Shown here: in pieces, positions 52,594 to 61,995 of the stretch | Position numbering within the stretch: position 1 is the stretch's first letter | How the letters are laid out: the number at the start of each line of letters is the position of its first letter | Assembly (NCBI GenBank): GCA_028283825.1 | Contig: JAPWJW010000001.1 | Coordinates: 744,001 to 808,000, forward strand | Direction of reading: 5' to 3' | Length of the DNA stretch: 64,000 bases | From: Azospirillaceae bacterium | GTDB lineage: Bacteria > Pseudomonadota > Alphaproteobacteria > Azospirillales > Azospirillaceae | Notes under the pieces: model-generated | The model's input: only the letters and a program-made list of their open reading frames with translations | What the model was told of the DNA's origin: nothing | Database searches by the model: none | Program-made: the position numbers and the translations under genes

Positions 52594-54840
52594 ATGGGTG
52601 ACGCGTTTCAAGCCGACGACATGATGCGGTATGCCGTCGGCCTGCACAAGGCGGGGCAGACCGCGGCGGCGGAGGATCTCTACCGCCAGGTGATCGCACG
52701 GGAACCGGGGCGTGCGGACGCGGCGCAGCTGCTGGGCGTGCTGATGGCCCAAGCCGGACGCCTGACGGAGGCCGAGGCCCATTTGCGCCAGGCCCTGCTG
52801 CGTTTCCATGCCGTGCCCGACCTGCACCTCAGCCTGGGCCTGGTGCTGGTCGATCTGGGGCGCGCGGATGAGGCGGCGGCCTGCTGGCGCCGGGCGCTGG
52901 CCCTGGCGCCGCCGGACGCGCCGTGGGTTGCGGACATCACCGCCCGCCTGGCCGCCGCCCCGCCGCCGCCGACGCCATCGGCACCCAAGGGGGGGGCTGC
53001 CATCCTCATGGCCCAGGCCCGGGCGCGCCTGCGGGATGATGAGCTGTCCACGGCGGAAAAATTGTGTCGTGAGGCGTTGAAGCAGGACCCGGCCTGTGCC
53101 GACGCCTGGAACATGCTGGGCGTGCTGGCGCTCCAGCGGCGGGATGCCGACGCGGTGGGGCATTTCGCCCAGGCGGTGCGCCATGCGCCCCAGGCCATCG
53201 AACACCACCGCAATCATGCCGCCTCCCTCTACATCCTGCACCGCCCGGCGGAAGCGGCGGAGGTGCTGAACCAGGCGCTGGTGGTCATCGGCGTGCGGGG
53301 TGTTCTGCTGGCCGACCTGGGCGATGCGCGTTTCGCCCAGGACGACGCCTTCGCGGCTGCGGCCGCCTATCGGCTGGCGCTGGAGCATCTGGCGCGCGAG
53401 GCGGCATCGGGGGATGAAAGCTTACTACGCCCGGCCATCGATCCGGCCCGTGTGCAGGGTAATCTCACCCGCGCCCTGTGCGCCTGCGGTCTGCCGCATG
53501 AGGCGGTGGCCGTGGCGCGGGAACGGGCGGCGGCGGCGCCGGGCGTTCCGGCCTGGCGCGACCTCGCCATCGCCCTGCTGGCCGCCAACGATCCGGACGC
53601 GGCCCTGGAACCCGCCCTGCGTGCCGTGGAACAGGCGCCGGAACGGGCCGACCTGCGGGTGACGGCGGCGGCGGCCCTGATCGACAGCAACCAGGTCGAC
53701 CGCGCGGCGGCCCAGGTGGCCATTGCCCTGGAACTGGATCCTGATTCGGCGGAGGCGTACGCCAACCGGGGCTTCATCGCCTTGCGGCAGGGGGATGCGG
53801 TGGCGGCGGAACAGGCGTTCCGCACGGCGCTGGCCAATCATCCGCCGACCATCGACGCCAACATCGCGGTGCTGCACCAGGGCCTGGGCATGGCGCTGTT
53901 GCGCCAGGGCGATATCGCGCAGGGCGCGCCGCACTTCGCCTGGCGCACACGCACGCCGGGCCAGGGACCGGCGCTGGCGGATGTGCCGGTCTGGGACGGC
54001 CGGGTGCAGCGGGGCGGGCACCTGGTGGTGACGGCCACCCGCGGGCATGGCGACCTGCTGCACTTCATCCGATATGCCGGCCTGCTGAGGCGGCGGGGCA
54101 TGCGGGTGATCTTCCGGGGCATGGCCGCCTTGGTGAACCTGGTGGCGGCGTCAAATCTGGTGGAGGATGCCGGCCCGTTGGACCGGCCGTTGCCGCCACC
54201 CATGCCGGGGCAGGCTTGGTTCCAGGCCGACTGCCTGGCCCTGCTGCCGCTGGCCGCGACGGACATGGGGTTCGCCGGCGAGGCCGTGCCCTACCTTGTT
54301 CCCCCGGCGGAGGCGGCGGCGCGCTGGCAGGGCGTGCTGGATACCCTGCCGCCTTTCCGCGTGGCGCTGGCCTGGGCGGGATCGACGCAATTCGCCTATC
54401 ACCGCCACCGCGCGCCCCGCCTGGCGCCGCTGCTATCCCTCCTGTCCGATTCCCGGCTGGCGGGCCGTGTCGGCTGGGTATCCGTGCAGACGGATGAGGG
54501 GCGGCGTGATTTTGAGCCGGCGAAGCTGCCGCCGGCCGTGCTGGCGGACTTCCTGGACGTGGCTGACGGCTTGCGCAGCTTTTCCGATACCGCGGCCATC
54601 CTGGCCCAGGCCGACTTGGTCATCGCCATGGACACGGCGGTGGCGCACCTGGCCGGCGGCTTGGGAAAGCCCTTGTGGCTGATGCTGGACACCGGCTCGG
54701 AATGGCGCTGGCAGGGAACCCGCACCGACAGCCCCTGGTATCCCACCGCCCGCCTGTTCCGCCAGGGTCGGTCGAGCGATTGGCCCGGCGTGGTGTCGGC
54801 GATGGCCGACGCCCTCCATAGCCTTTTGGTACAAGCGTGA
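52594..54840 (+). CDS. TPR protein with C-terminal glycosyltransferase family 9-like domain
   Basis: 748 residues, no signal peptide. About 1-430 are tetratricopeptide repeats (GLHKAGQTAAAEDLYRQVIAREPGRADAA, AYANRGFIALRQGDAVAAEQAFRTAL). The last 300 form a GT9-like domain (LVVTATRGHGDLLHFIRYAGLLRRRG, VALAWAGSTQFAYHRHRAP, QADLVIAMDTAVAHLAGGLGKPLW), related to ADP-heptose and TPR-linked glycosyltransferases that often modify flagellin or polysaccharide. ATG 52594 fits the ribosome site AAGGA better than ATG 52582. The acceptor is unknown. Confidence 0.88.
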   Translation: MGDAFQADDMMRYAVGLHKAGQTAAAEDLYRQVIAREPGRADAAQLLGVLMAQAGRLTEAEAHLRQALLRFHAVPDLHLSLGLVLVDLGRADEAAACWRRALALAPPDAPWVADITARLAAAPPPPTPSAPKGGAAILMAQARARLRDDELSTAEKLCREALKQDPACADAWNMLGVLALQRRDADAVGHFAQAVRHAPQAIEHHRNHAASLYILHRPAEAAEVLNQALVVIGVRGVLLADLGDARFAQDDAFAAAAAYRLALEHLAREAASGDESLLRPAIDPARVQGNLTRALCACGLPHEAVAVARERAAAAPGVPAWRDLAIALLAANDPDAALEPALRAVEQAPERADLRVTAAAALIDSNQVDRAAAQVAIALELDPDSAEAYANRGFIALRQGDAVAAEQAFRTALANHPPTIDANIAVLHQGLGMALLRQGDIAQGAPHFAWRTRTPGQGPALADVPVWDGRVQRGGHLVVTATRGHGDLLHFIRYAGLLRRRGMRVIFRGMAALVNLVAASNLVEDAGPLDRPLPPPMPGQAWFQADCLALLPLAATDMGFAGEAVPYLVPPAEAAARWQGVLDTLPPFRVALAWAGSTQFAYHRHRAPRLAPLLSLLSDSRLAGRVGWVSVQTDEGRRDFEPAKLPPAVLADFLDVADGLRSFSDTAAILAQADLVIAMDTAVAHLAGGLGKPLWLMLDTGSEWRWQGTRTDSPWYPTARLFRQGRSSDWPGVVSAMADALHSLLVQA

Positions 54841-54911
54841 CACCTTGACGCGCCCCGGGCCGCCGCCGCATCGTTCGACGATGCGGATGTTCGTGCGCGG
54901 CAAGGCGGGTA

Positions 54912-55595
54912 ATGCTGGATTTATCAGGAATTTTTGATCGAACCGGTACGCTTCGACGCCCCTCATATCGGGGTTTGCTGACGGAAATCTGGTCGCTGGC
55001 GTCATACCGCCCCATTCAGCCGCCGCCCCTGCCGCAGGGCAGGGGCACGGTGCTGGTGATTCCCGCCTTCCTGACCGCCGATCCCTTCACCGGCCCCTTG
55101 CGGCGTTTCCTGGGCCAGTGCGGCCATGCCACGGTGGGCTGGGGGCAGGGCATGAACCTGGGGCCCACAGCCGCCGCCCGGGACGGCCTGCGCCGCCGCC
55201 TGGATGAGGCGTGCGCCCAGGCCGGCGGGCCGGTGGATGTCGTGGGCATCAGCATGGGCGGCCTGCTGGCGCGCGACCTGGCGCTGGACCGGCCGCACCA
55301 GATCCGCCGCGTGGTGACGGTGGGCAGCCCCGTCCGCCTGCCCACGGCCAGCCCGCTGGAACCCCTCATCCGCCTGTGCGCCCGCCACTACGCCGGCGAC
55401 CTGGCGCCGGAGCGCCTGGCCCAGCCTTTGCCCATGCCCTCCACCGCCATCTACAGCCGCGACGACGGTGTCGTGGCCTGGCAAAGCTGCTGGGTGCCGG
55501 AACCGCTGGGCCAGGTGGTGGCGGTCGAGGGTCCCCACGTCACCATGTGCCGCAATCCCGAGGTGCTGCGCGCCCTGGCCCAGGCGCTGGCATAG
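54912..55595 (+). CDS. Lipase/esterase-like alpha/beta hydrolase
   Basis: 227 residues without signal. Oxyanion segment VLVIPAFLTADPFTGPLRRFL, nucleophile elbow VGISMGGLLARDLAL, acid in YSRDDGVV and histidine in VEGPHVTMCRN: a triacylglycerol-lipase-like esterase. It follows the TPR/glycosyltransferase gene on the same strand after 72 bp. Substrate unknown. Confidence 0.83.
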   Translation: MLDLSGIFDRTGTLRRPSYRGLLTEIWSLASYRPIQPPPLPQGRGTVLVIPAFLTADPFTGPLRRFLGQCGHATVGWGQGMNLGPTAAARDGLRRRLDEACAQAGGPVDVVGISMGGLLARDLALDRPHQIRRVVTVGSPVRLPTASPLEPLIRLCARHYAGDLAPERLAQPLPMPSTAIYSRDDGVVAWQSCWVPEPLGQVVAVEGPHVTMCRNPEVLRALAQALA

Positions 55596-55631
55596 GGGCG
55601 CCATCGGCCGGCCCGCGCCGGCCCGCCGGGT

Positions 55632-55832
55632 TCATTCGGCCGGATCGTCGCGGAAGATCATTTCGATGGGCAGGCCGAACAGCCGCCCGATCCGGAACGC
55701 CAGCGGCAGGGATGGGTCGTAACGCCCGGTCTCCAGCGCGTTCACCGTCTGCCGCGACACGGCCAGGCGGTGCGCCAGGTCCGCCTGCGTCCAGCCGTAC
55801 CGTGCCCGCATTTCGCGCAAGCGGTTGTTCAT
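55632..55832 (-). CDS. XRE/Cro-type HTH regulator
   Basis: 66 residues: NRLREMRARYGWTQADLAHRLAVSRQTVNALETGRYDPSLPLAFRIGRLFGLPIEMIF, a single-domain helix-turn-helix of the YozG/XRE type. It lies 30 bp downstream of a small four-helix membrane protein on the same strand. Such pairs are common, with the membrane protein thought to hold the regulator or sense a signal. Confidence 0.93.
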   Translation of the reverse strand: MNNRLREMRARYGWTQADLAHRLAVSRQTVNALETGRYDPSLPLAFRIGRLFGLPIEMIFRDDPAE

Positions 55833-55862
55833 GGCCGGGCTCCCCGGTGGGACAGGGCGGCC

Positions 55863-56273
55863 TCAATCCTCATCATCAACGGCCTCCACCGCTTCAGGCC
55901 CGGCCAGCTGCCGGGCGATGACATGCCCCAGCACCCACAGCAACACCATCAGCGGCCAGACGAAGAACATGGACAGGCGGGGGAAGCCCGCCACCTCCAG
56001 AAAGCCGTAGGTGAAGGTCAGCAGGGCGGTGCCGACGAAGGCGAACCCGATGGCGACCAGCTGTATCCGCGCCTCCTCCGGCCCGCTGCGGCGCAGATGG
56101 CGCACCACGGCCCACCAGATGCCGATGCAGGCGACCATGGGGGCCAGGCCCACCACGGTGCGGGTGCCGCCCTGGACCCAGCCGTTGTTCAGCGCCACCA
56201 GCGCCAGGGTCATCAGCAGGCCGTAGGCCAGCAGGGCGACGGTGAATTCGATCAGATGGCGTTTGCCGTTCAT
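55863..56273 (-). CDS. Small four-helix membrane protein paired with XRE regulator
   Basis: 136 residues from ATG 56273 (MNGKRHLIEFTVALLAYGLLM). Four hydrophobic helices (about 9-27, 33-53, 70-90, 97-118) and an acidic tail EAVEAVDDED. An ATG at 56327 would add an uncharged extension and is less likely. Located directly upstream of the XRE gene. Function unknown beyond the usual pairing with such regulators. Confidence 0.8.
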   Translation of the reverse strand: MNGKRHLIEFTVALLAYGLLMTLALVALNNGWVQGGTRTVVGLAPMVACIGIWWAVVRHLRRSGPEEARIQLVAIGFAFVGTALLTFTYGFLEVAGFPRLSMFFVWPLMVLLWVLGHVIARQLAGPEAVEAVDDED

Positions 56274-56393
56274 GGCGACGGATCTTCCATCAGGGGCGGT
56301 GGCGGCAAGCGCGCGGGAGCTTGGCACCTGACTTCAGGATACAGGCAGCCGGCGGCCCAAGACAAGCATGCGCGACATGGTGCGAGGGGTTTC

Positions 56394-57113
56394 TCAGGCC
56401 GTGGCGATCAGGGTGTTGAAGGCATTGATCCGTCCCACCAAGGGGCCGTCCCGCCGCATCAGCATGCGGACCTGCAAGGGTGCCAGGGGGAAAGGCAAGG
56501 GCGCCAGTACCGAGGTCAAGCCCAGGGTGCGCAGCAGGTGCCGGCCGTTCTGGTGCACCAGGACGCAGAAATCGGCCCGGCCGTAACGCACGCGTTGCAA
56601 CATGCCCTCCGTCGTGCCGCTGCGTTCCAGCCGCAGGCCGCGGGCTTCCAGTGCGTCCATGTCGGGGCCGTAGGCGCTGCCCAGCGGCGCCACACCCAAG
56701 GGGGCGGGGCGCCCCCGTCCCAGCAGGTCGGCCACGCCATGGTACAGGCCGACATCATCAATGCGGACGAAGGCGCGGACATCGTCCCGGGCATACGGTT
56801 CCGTGTACAGCAGCCGTTCCGTCCGCGCCGGATTCCAGACGGAGGAGATCAGCAGGTCCACTTGCCCGTGCGACAGGGCGGCCAGCGCCCGTTGCCAGAG
56901 GCCGTAGGTTTGCAGGACGTAAGGCAAGCCCAGGCGGGTCAGCGCCGCTGTCGCCCGGTCCATCCCCAGGCCGTGCAACTGGTCGCCTTCCTCCCAGCTA
57001 TAGGGATACCAGGCGGGGTTGCCGGCCAGCCGTATGGGGGCTGGCGCCGCCGCGGATGCGCCGCCAGCCAGCACACCGCCGGCCAGCAGGCCCAACGCCC
57101 GCCGCCGGCCCAC
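56394..57113 (-). CDS. Periplasmic solute-binding protein, family 3-like
   Basis: 239 residues from a GTG at 57113 that yields a proper signal peptide (GRRRALGLLAGGVLAGGASAAAPAP). The open frame continues to an ATG at 57329, but that extension is not signal-like. The mature part is a two-lobed binding protein: IRLAGNPAWYPYSWEEGDQLHGLGMDRATAALTRLG, then GQVDLLISSVWNPARTERLLYTEPY. It lacks transporter genes beside it. Ligand unknown. It ends about 70 bp from a divergently read neighbour. Confidence 0.78.
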   Translation of the reverse strand: MGRRRALGLLAGGVLAGGASAAAPAPIRLAGNPAWYPYSWEEGDQLHGLGMDRATAALTRLGLPYVLQTYGLWQRALAALSHGQVDLLISSVWNPARTERLLYTEPYARDDVRAFVRIDDVGLYHGVADLLGRGRPAPLGVAPLGSAYGPDMDALEARGLRLERSGTTEGMLQRVRYGRADFCVLVHQNGRHLLRTLGLTSVLAPLPFPLAPLQVRMLMRRDGPLVGRINAFNTLIATA

Positions 57114-57353
57114 GGCGCGGACGTGCCATCGCCCGCCGTCCTCAACCTTCGCCCGTATTGTCACCCAACCCCACCCGGCCGCCGCCTCTTCGGCTTGGGC
57201 GGCCGTCCCCACGATTGTTCCCGGCGCCGATACGCCTTTCGGGATGCCCAACCCCGACCATCCCGCGCAAGAATGGCAAAACCCGACGCCCCTGTCGCGG
57301 GGAAGGTGCGCTTGACCCCAATGTTTCATGAAGTCTTTTCAAGGCGCTGCGGG

Positions 57354-57394
57354 GAAAAAACAAACCCCCGAAGGCCGGCGGGCGTTCGGGGGTT
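57354..57394 (-). terminator. Rho-independent terminator of the cheY-cheZ operon
   Basis: AACCCCCGAA (57363-57372) pairs with TTCGGGGGTT (57385-57394); on the minus strand it is followed by TGTTTTTTCC. It lies 26 bp past the cheZ stop codon. Confidence 0.88.
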
Positions 57395-57419
57395 CGTGAT
57401 GGTGCCGACGGATGTCCCC

Positions 57420-58310
57420 TCAGGGGAACATGTCGTCGACGGCGCTTTGGCTCAGTTTGCCATCGGTGCTGGGCGCTTCCGGCGGCTTGGCCGGTTTCTT
57501 CTCGGCCTTGGGCGGCGGGGGCGGTGGTGGAGCCACCGGCACCGGTGCCGCGACGGGGGTGGGTTCCGGCGGCGGGGGCGGTGGTGGTGCGGCGGCGGGC
57601 ATGGCGCCGCCATCCATCAGGGCATCCACCATGTTCTGGTCGATGCCGCCGCCGTGCAGGGCCGGCCCATGCATCAGATGGGCATCGGGCCGGACGTCCT
57701 GGTCGTCCATGATGGCATCGGCGGCCTCACTCTCCAGGCCCCAGATCTCGATCATGGTGTGCACCCGGCGCTCGATATAGCGCATGGTGTTCACGACCTT
57801 GGTCATGCGCTGGCCGGTGATGTCCTGGAAGCTGCACGCGGTCATGATTTCCATGACCTCGTTGTCCAACTCGCTGGCGACGGCCGGCGATTCGCCGCGC
57901 AGGCGGTCGGCGACCGTCTGGATGCGTTCCGCACCGTTCAGGATTTCGGTGGTCGCGTGCTCGGTCGCCTGCAGGATGGCGTCCAACTCCTCGGTCGCCA
58001 GCATGATGCGGTTGGCCGAGGGATCGTCCGGCTTCAGGGCCGCGATCTCGCGCCGGGTCTGGGCGATATGCGACGCCATCTCCTGCAGCTCACGCCGCAG
58101 GATGCGGATATGGGCGCCGGAACCATCGGCCTCGCCCCCTGTCTTCGCTTCCTTCAGCAGGCGGCGGACGTCGTCAATGGCGACCACCCGCCCGCGCCGG
58201 TCGCGCATGCGCAGGAAGGCACGCCCGCGTGCCGTGGACTGCAACGCGTCCTCGATACGGGCGTATTCCTCGTCAGACAGGTCGGAAAAGAAATCCGACA
58301 CAGACATCAT
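57420..58310 (-). CDS. cheZ: Chemotaxis phosphatase CheZ-like protein
   Basis: 296 residues. The catalytic helix motif CSFQDITGQRMTKVVNTMRYIE carries the Gln that takes part in CheY-P dephosphorylation. A helical region precedes it, then a Pro/Ala-rich tether (about 215-275) and a short acidic end QSAVDDMFP, comparable to the CheY-docking tail of CheZ. Its ATG overlaps the cheY stop (ATGA at 58307-58310), so it is translated by coupling. Ends the operon at a terminator. Confidence 0.9.
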   Translation of the reverse strand: MMSVSDFFSDLSDEEYARIEDALQSTARGRAFLRMRDRRGRVVAIDDVRRLLKEAKTGGEADGSGAHIRILRRELQEMASHIAQTRREIAALKPDDPSANRIMLATEELDAILQATEHATTEILNGAERIQTVADRLRGESPAVASELDNEVMEIMTACSFQDITGQRMTKVVNTMRYIERRVHTMIEIWGLESEAADAIMDDQDVRPDAHLMHGPALHGGGIDQNMVDALMDGGAMPAAAPPPPPPPEPTPVAAPVPVAPPPPPPPKAEKKPAKPPEAPSTDGKLSQSAVDDMFP

Positions 58311-58690
58311 CCCAAGGCGCCGATAACGCTCTCGATCTTTTTCTTCAGCGTGTCGGCGTTAAAAGGTTTCACGATGTAGTTGTTGACGCCGGCTTCCTTG
58401 GCGGCAACGACGTTCTCGGTCTTGGACTCGGCCGTGACCATGATGAAGGGCATGCTCTTCAGGCGCACGTCGGCGCGCACTTCCTTCAGAAGCTGCAGGC
58501 CGGTCATCGGTTCCATGTTCCAATCGGAAATGACCAGACCGAAGCTGGCGCCGCGCAGCTTGGCCAGCGCCTCGGCGCCATCGGCCGCCTCTTCGATCTT
58601 GGTGAAGCCGATCTGCGTGAGCAGGTTCCTGATGATGCGCCGCATCGTCGCGTAATCGTCGACGACAAGGACCTGGATATTCAAGGACAC
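58307..58690 (-). CDS. cheY: Chemotaxis response regulator CheY
   Basis: 127 residues, a single receiver domain. Acid pocket D11 and D12, phosphorylated D56 in VISDWNMEPMTG, T86 in MVTAES and K108 in IVKPF are all in place; no output domain. GTG 58690 has GGGGG about 9 nt upstream and gives the canonical length; ATGs further out would add a low-complexity leader. Its phosphate is made by CheA elsewhere, removed by the coupled CheZ. It switches the flagellar motor. Confidence 0.95.
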   Translation of the reverse strand: MSLNIQVLVVDDYATMRRIIRNLLTQIGFTKIEEAADGAEALAKLRGASFGLVISDWNMEPMTGLQLLKEVRADVRLKSMPFIMVTAESKTENVVAAKEAGVNNYIVKPFNADTLKKKIESVIGALG

Positions 58691-58973
58691 GCAAACCCCC
58701 AAGTGCCAAAAGTTGAGCGGAGACTGGAAACAGGGCGCGGGAGAGTGCCCCCTCCGATCCGGTGGCCGGCCAGTGGACCTGGACCGGGGTGGGCGACCTA
58801 CCCCTTGCGGGACGTCCCGTTCGGAACATGAAGACGCATCCCCGGCGCGTCCCTTTATGAACAGCACCGCGCGGCACTTTGGAAGGGGGCCAAACGGTTG
58901 TCAAGCATCGCCCCGGATAGCTTGCCGCTTTGCCAATATCGCCAATGCCGCCAAAGGGGTTGGCGTCCCCATC

Positions 58974-60248
58974 TCAACCCCCGATAGGCTGGCCTCCGCC
59001 ACGCGTGGCGGCCAGCGCCAGGATGTGGTCACAGGCCGCCGCGACGGCATCGCCGGCGGCTAGGCGCGCCGCCACCGCCGCGCATCGCCGATGCAGCACC
59101 GCATCACCCAGCAGGCGGTTCAGGGCCGCCGCCACCCGCTTCGGCCCATAGCGGGTGATGGACAGTTCCTCCGCCACGCCCAGGCGGACGCAGCGCGCCG
59201 CGTTGTCGTGCTGATCATGGGCCATGGGGCGGATCAGCTGGGGCACCCCGGCGGCCAGCGCCTGGCTGGTGGTACCGATGCCGCCATGGTGGACCAGGGC
59301 GGCCACGCGCGGCAGCAGCCGGCTGAACGGCGCATAGTCCACCCGGATGAAATCCGGAGGCAGCTTGTCCGGCACCTGGTCGGCATGGCGGGTCAACAGC
59401 ACGCCGCGCCGGCCGATGCGGCGGCAGCCCTCGACTGAGGCGACGAAGAAGTCGCGGGCCAGCGCTGTGGCCGTGCCGGCGGTAAAGGCCACCGGCGCTG
59501 TACCCGCCGCCAGGAAGGACGCCAGCGCATCCGGCAGGTCAGGGCCAAACGCCTGATCGTAGAGGGGGAAACCGGCCAGGAACAGGTTGGCGGGCCAGTC
59601 CGGCTGTGGCGGCGCGAACCAGTCGGGGAACATGCCGATGACCAGGTCGGCCTGATTCAGCCAGTCGCCCATCAGGCGCCGCACCGGGGGCAGGCCCACC
59701 TGCCGGCGATGCCGGTTCACGGCCGCACCCAGGGTGCGGTCGACCAGCAGGCGATCGGCCAGATACCAGGCGAATCGCTTCAGCAGGCGTGGCGTGCCGC
59801 TGCCCATCGCCATGCCGCCGTGGCGCGGCGCCTGGTGTTCGGTGCGCAGGATGGCGGGCGCCAGGTGCACGGTCACGGACGGCAGGTCGTATCGTTCCGC
59901 CAGCGACCGGGTGATGAAACCCAGGGTGCTGCCAATGACCAGGGTGTCGCCCGGCACCACGTCCGCGCTCATGGTCGCCCACACGCCGGGATCCGCCTGG
60001 TCCAGCGCCCGCCCCATGGCGGTCAGCGACCGGATGGGATGGTTCATGTCGGGATCGCGCAGCAGGGAATGATAGAACTCCGCCGTGCCCAGGCTGGTGA
60101 AGGGCAGGTTTGCCCCCACAGCCAGGTCCCGGAACGGCGCGGCTGCGTAAAGATGGGGCTGGTGGCCCCGCCGGCGCAGTTCACGGCCCAGGGCGATGAA
60201 GGGCAGGACGTCCCCATGCGATCCGGCGGCGACGATCAGGATTTTCAT
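58974..60248 (-). CDS. Glycosyltransferase family 1 (UGT-like)
   Basis: 424 residues from ATG 60248 (MKILIVAAGSHGDVLPFIALGRELRRRGH). The C-terminal nucleotide-sugar site is typical of bacterial UGT/rhamnosyltransferase-type enzymes: LVHHGGIGTTSQALAAGVPQLIRPMAHDQHDNAARCVRLGV. Transfers a sugar to a small acceptor or a lipid; donor and acceptor are not known. It has no partner genes. The 12-residue extension to the ATG at 60290 is not supported by homology. Confidence 0.92.
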   Translation of the reverse strand: MKILIVAAGSHGDVLPFIALGRELRRRGHQPHLYAAAPFRDLAVGANLPFTSLGTAEFYHSLLRDPDMNHPIRSLTAMGRALDQADPGVWATMSADVVPGDTLVIGSTLGFITRSLAERYDLPSVTVHLAPAILRTEHQAPRHGGMAMGSGTPRLLKRFAWYLADRLLVDRTLGAAVNRHRRQVGLPPVRRLMGDWLNQADLVIGMFPDWFAPPQPDWPANLFLAGFPLYDQAFGPDLPDALASFLAAGTAPVAFTAGTATALARDFFVASVEGCRRIGRRGVLLTRHADQVPDKLPPDFIRVDYAPFSRLLPRVAALVHHGGIGTTSQALAAGVPQLIRPMAHDQHDNAARCVRLGVAEELSITRYGPKRVAAALNRLLGDAVLHRRCAAVAARLAAGDAVAAACDHILALAATRGGGQPIGG

Positions 60249-60437
60249 AGGGCGGCGCGCGACGGTTTCGTTAGGGGGACATCCCACCATAGCGCGAGCC
60301 CTTGGGGGCGCGGTACCGGCATGCGCATGGGGCCGCGTTCATCCCCCGTATAAGGGCGACTGCCCGTTGTCTGCCCCGGCCAGGGGCGCTAGGGTCCGTC
60401 AACTTCGCCGCCTCCTGCCGAAAGGGCGTCACGCCCC

Positions 60438-61106
60438 ATGCGCCGTCTTGCCATCCTGATCCCGCTGCTGCTGGCGTCGCCCACGGCATTCGCCCAACAG
60501 CCCACCGCCGCCAGCGTGGGCGCCTTGCCCGCCGGCGGCCTGCCCAAGATGGGGGCCGACTACCAGGCGGCCGAGGTGCTGAGTGTCAACGGCGTGCGCC
60601 AGGACCTGCGGGTTTTCCATGACCAGGGGCGTGAGCGACGCGAGATGAAGGATGGCGGCCTCAGCACCGTCCTCATCCTGCGGCCGGACCGCGACGCCGC
60701 CTTCGTGCTGCAGCCGGACGCCCGCATGGCCGCGCCCCTGTCGCCCCAGGATCCGGAGGCGGCCCCCGACCTGACCCGCCTGGCCCAGTTGGACAGCGAA
60801 GCCGTGGGCCGTGACACCCTGGGCGGTGAGGCGGTGGTGAAATATCGCGTCACCGGCACCTATGAACAGGGCGGCGGGTTCGAGGGCCAGGTGTGGTCCA
60901 CGGCCGACGGCATCTATGTGCGGGTGGAGGGCACGGCCAACGACGGCAGCGGCCCGGTGGCCATCCGCCTGGATCTGAACGACCTGAAGCGCGGCCGGCA
61001 GGAGGGTAGCTTGTTCGAGTTGCCCAAGGGCTACAGCATGATGAATTTCGGCCCCATCGACGCACCGGTGCCGGAAGGCTTGCGCGGGGATGCGCCCAAG
61101 CCGTAA
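60438..61106 (+). CDS. Exported protein of unknown function (LolA/DUF4412-like)
   Basis: 222 residues with a signal peptide (MRRLAILIPLLLASPTAFAQQ). The mature part is beta-rich and carries YQAAEVLSVNGVRQDLRVFHDQGRERREM and TVLILRPDRDAAFVLQPDARMAAPL, then KYRVTGTYEQGGGFEGQVWSTADGIYVRVEG. The pattern recalls LolA/DUF4412-type lipid-binding folds, but the resemblance is weak. It is followed at 124 bp by an FKBP gene on the same strand. Confidence 0.7.
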   Translation: MRRLAILIPLLLASPTAFAQQPTAASVGALPAGGLPKMGADYQAAEVLSVNGVRQDLRVFHDQGRERREMKDGGLSTVLILRPDRDAAFVLQPDARMAAPLSPQDPEAAPDLTRLAQLDSEAVGRDTLGGEAVVKYRVTGTYEQGGGFEGQVWSTADGIYVRVEGTANDGSGPVAIRLDLNDLKRGRQEGSLFELPKGYSMMNFGPIDAPVPEGLRGDAPKP

Positions 61107-61229
61107 TGCTGTAGCGCGTGGCGGGGGAAAGCCACCGTCATGGACAACAACCGTATCCGGATGCCCGGCCGGCGCCTTTCGTCAAGGTGCGGTGGCCGCC
61201 CGGATCGGACGGCTTCGCAGGAGCGTTTG

Positions 61230-61772
61230 ATGCGCGCGCAGACCCTGGTTCTCTCTTCATTGCTGGCGGTGACGCTGGCCCTTCCCTTAGCCGCCGTGCC
61301 GGCGCACGCGCAGTTGAATGCCCAGAAGAAGCCCACCATCGGCGGCCAGGTGGACGCCCAGCACCAGTACGTCCTGGACTATGCCAAGCAGCCGGGCGTG
61401 GAGGTATCGACCGAGGGCGTCGCATACCGCTTCCTGCGCAAGAAGACTCCGGCGGTCGGCCTGCAACCCACCCCCACCAACCGAGTGCGCGTGCACTATG
61501 AGGGCAAGCTGATCAACGGCACCGTCTTCGACAGTTCCTACCAGCGGGATGAGACGGCGGTCATGTCCCTGGAAAAGGTGGTGCCGGGCTGGACCGAGAT
61601 CATTCCCCTCATGCATGTGGGCGACAAGCTGGAAATGGTCATTCCCGCCGAGATGGGTTACGGCCAGAAAGGCTCCGGCGATGGGATGATCCCCCCCGGC
61701 GCCACGCTGATTTTCAAGGTCGAACTGTTCGAGGTGCTGCAGGGCGAGCTTAAGCCGAAGGGCGGCGGCTGA
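61230..61772 (+). CDS. Exported FKBP-type peptidyl-prolyl isomerase
   Basis: 180 residues. A signal peptide (MRAQTLVLSSLLAVTLALPLAAVPAHAQ) and an FKBP domain: VRVHYEGKLINGTVFDSSYQRDETAVMSLEKVVPGWTEIIPLMHVGDKLEMVIPAEMGYGQKGSGDGMIPPGATLIFKVELFEV is the canonical core, with the VVPGW and GAT(L)IF motifs. A short N-terminal helix replaces the dimer domain of longer family members. It helps proline isomerisation of exported proteins. ATG 61230 follows AGGAG. Confidence 0.94.
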   Translation: MRAQTLVLSSLLAVTLALPLAAVPAHAQLNAQKKPTIGGQVDAQHQYVLDYAKQPGVEVSTEGVAYRFLRKKTPAVGLQPTPTNRVRVHYEGKLINGTVFDSSYQRDETAVMSLEKVVPGWTEIIPLMHVGDKLEMVIPAEMGYGQKGSGDGMIPPGATLIFKVELFEVLQGELKPKGGG

Positions 61773-61995
61773 CCTTCCTTAGGCCAAAAGGCGGCGTTCT
61801 TCTAAAGTCGCTTGCGTTGGGGGGCCCAACCCCCGTCACATCTTTGATGCGTATGCCGTTCGGGGAAGCCCCGCGCGGTGGAACGGGAATGGGCACTCGG
61901 GAAACGTTTTGGGATCAGCCGCCGTCGTGAACAGGGGGACGACCGCCGCCGTGTCGGCGCAGGGACAGCGCTGTCCGCTTGGCTTCGCGCGCGTA

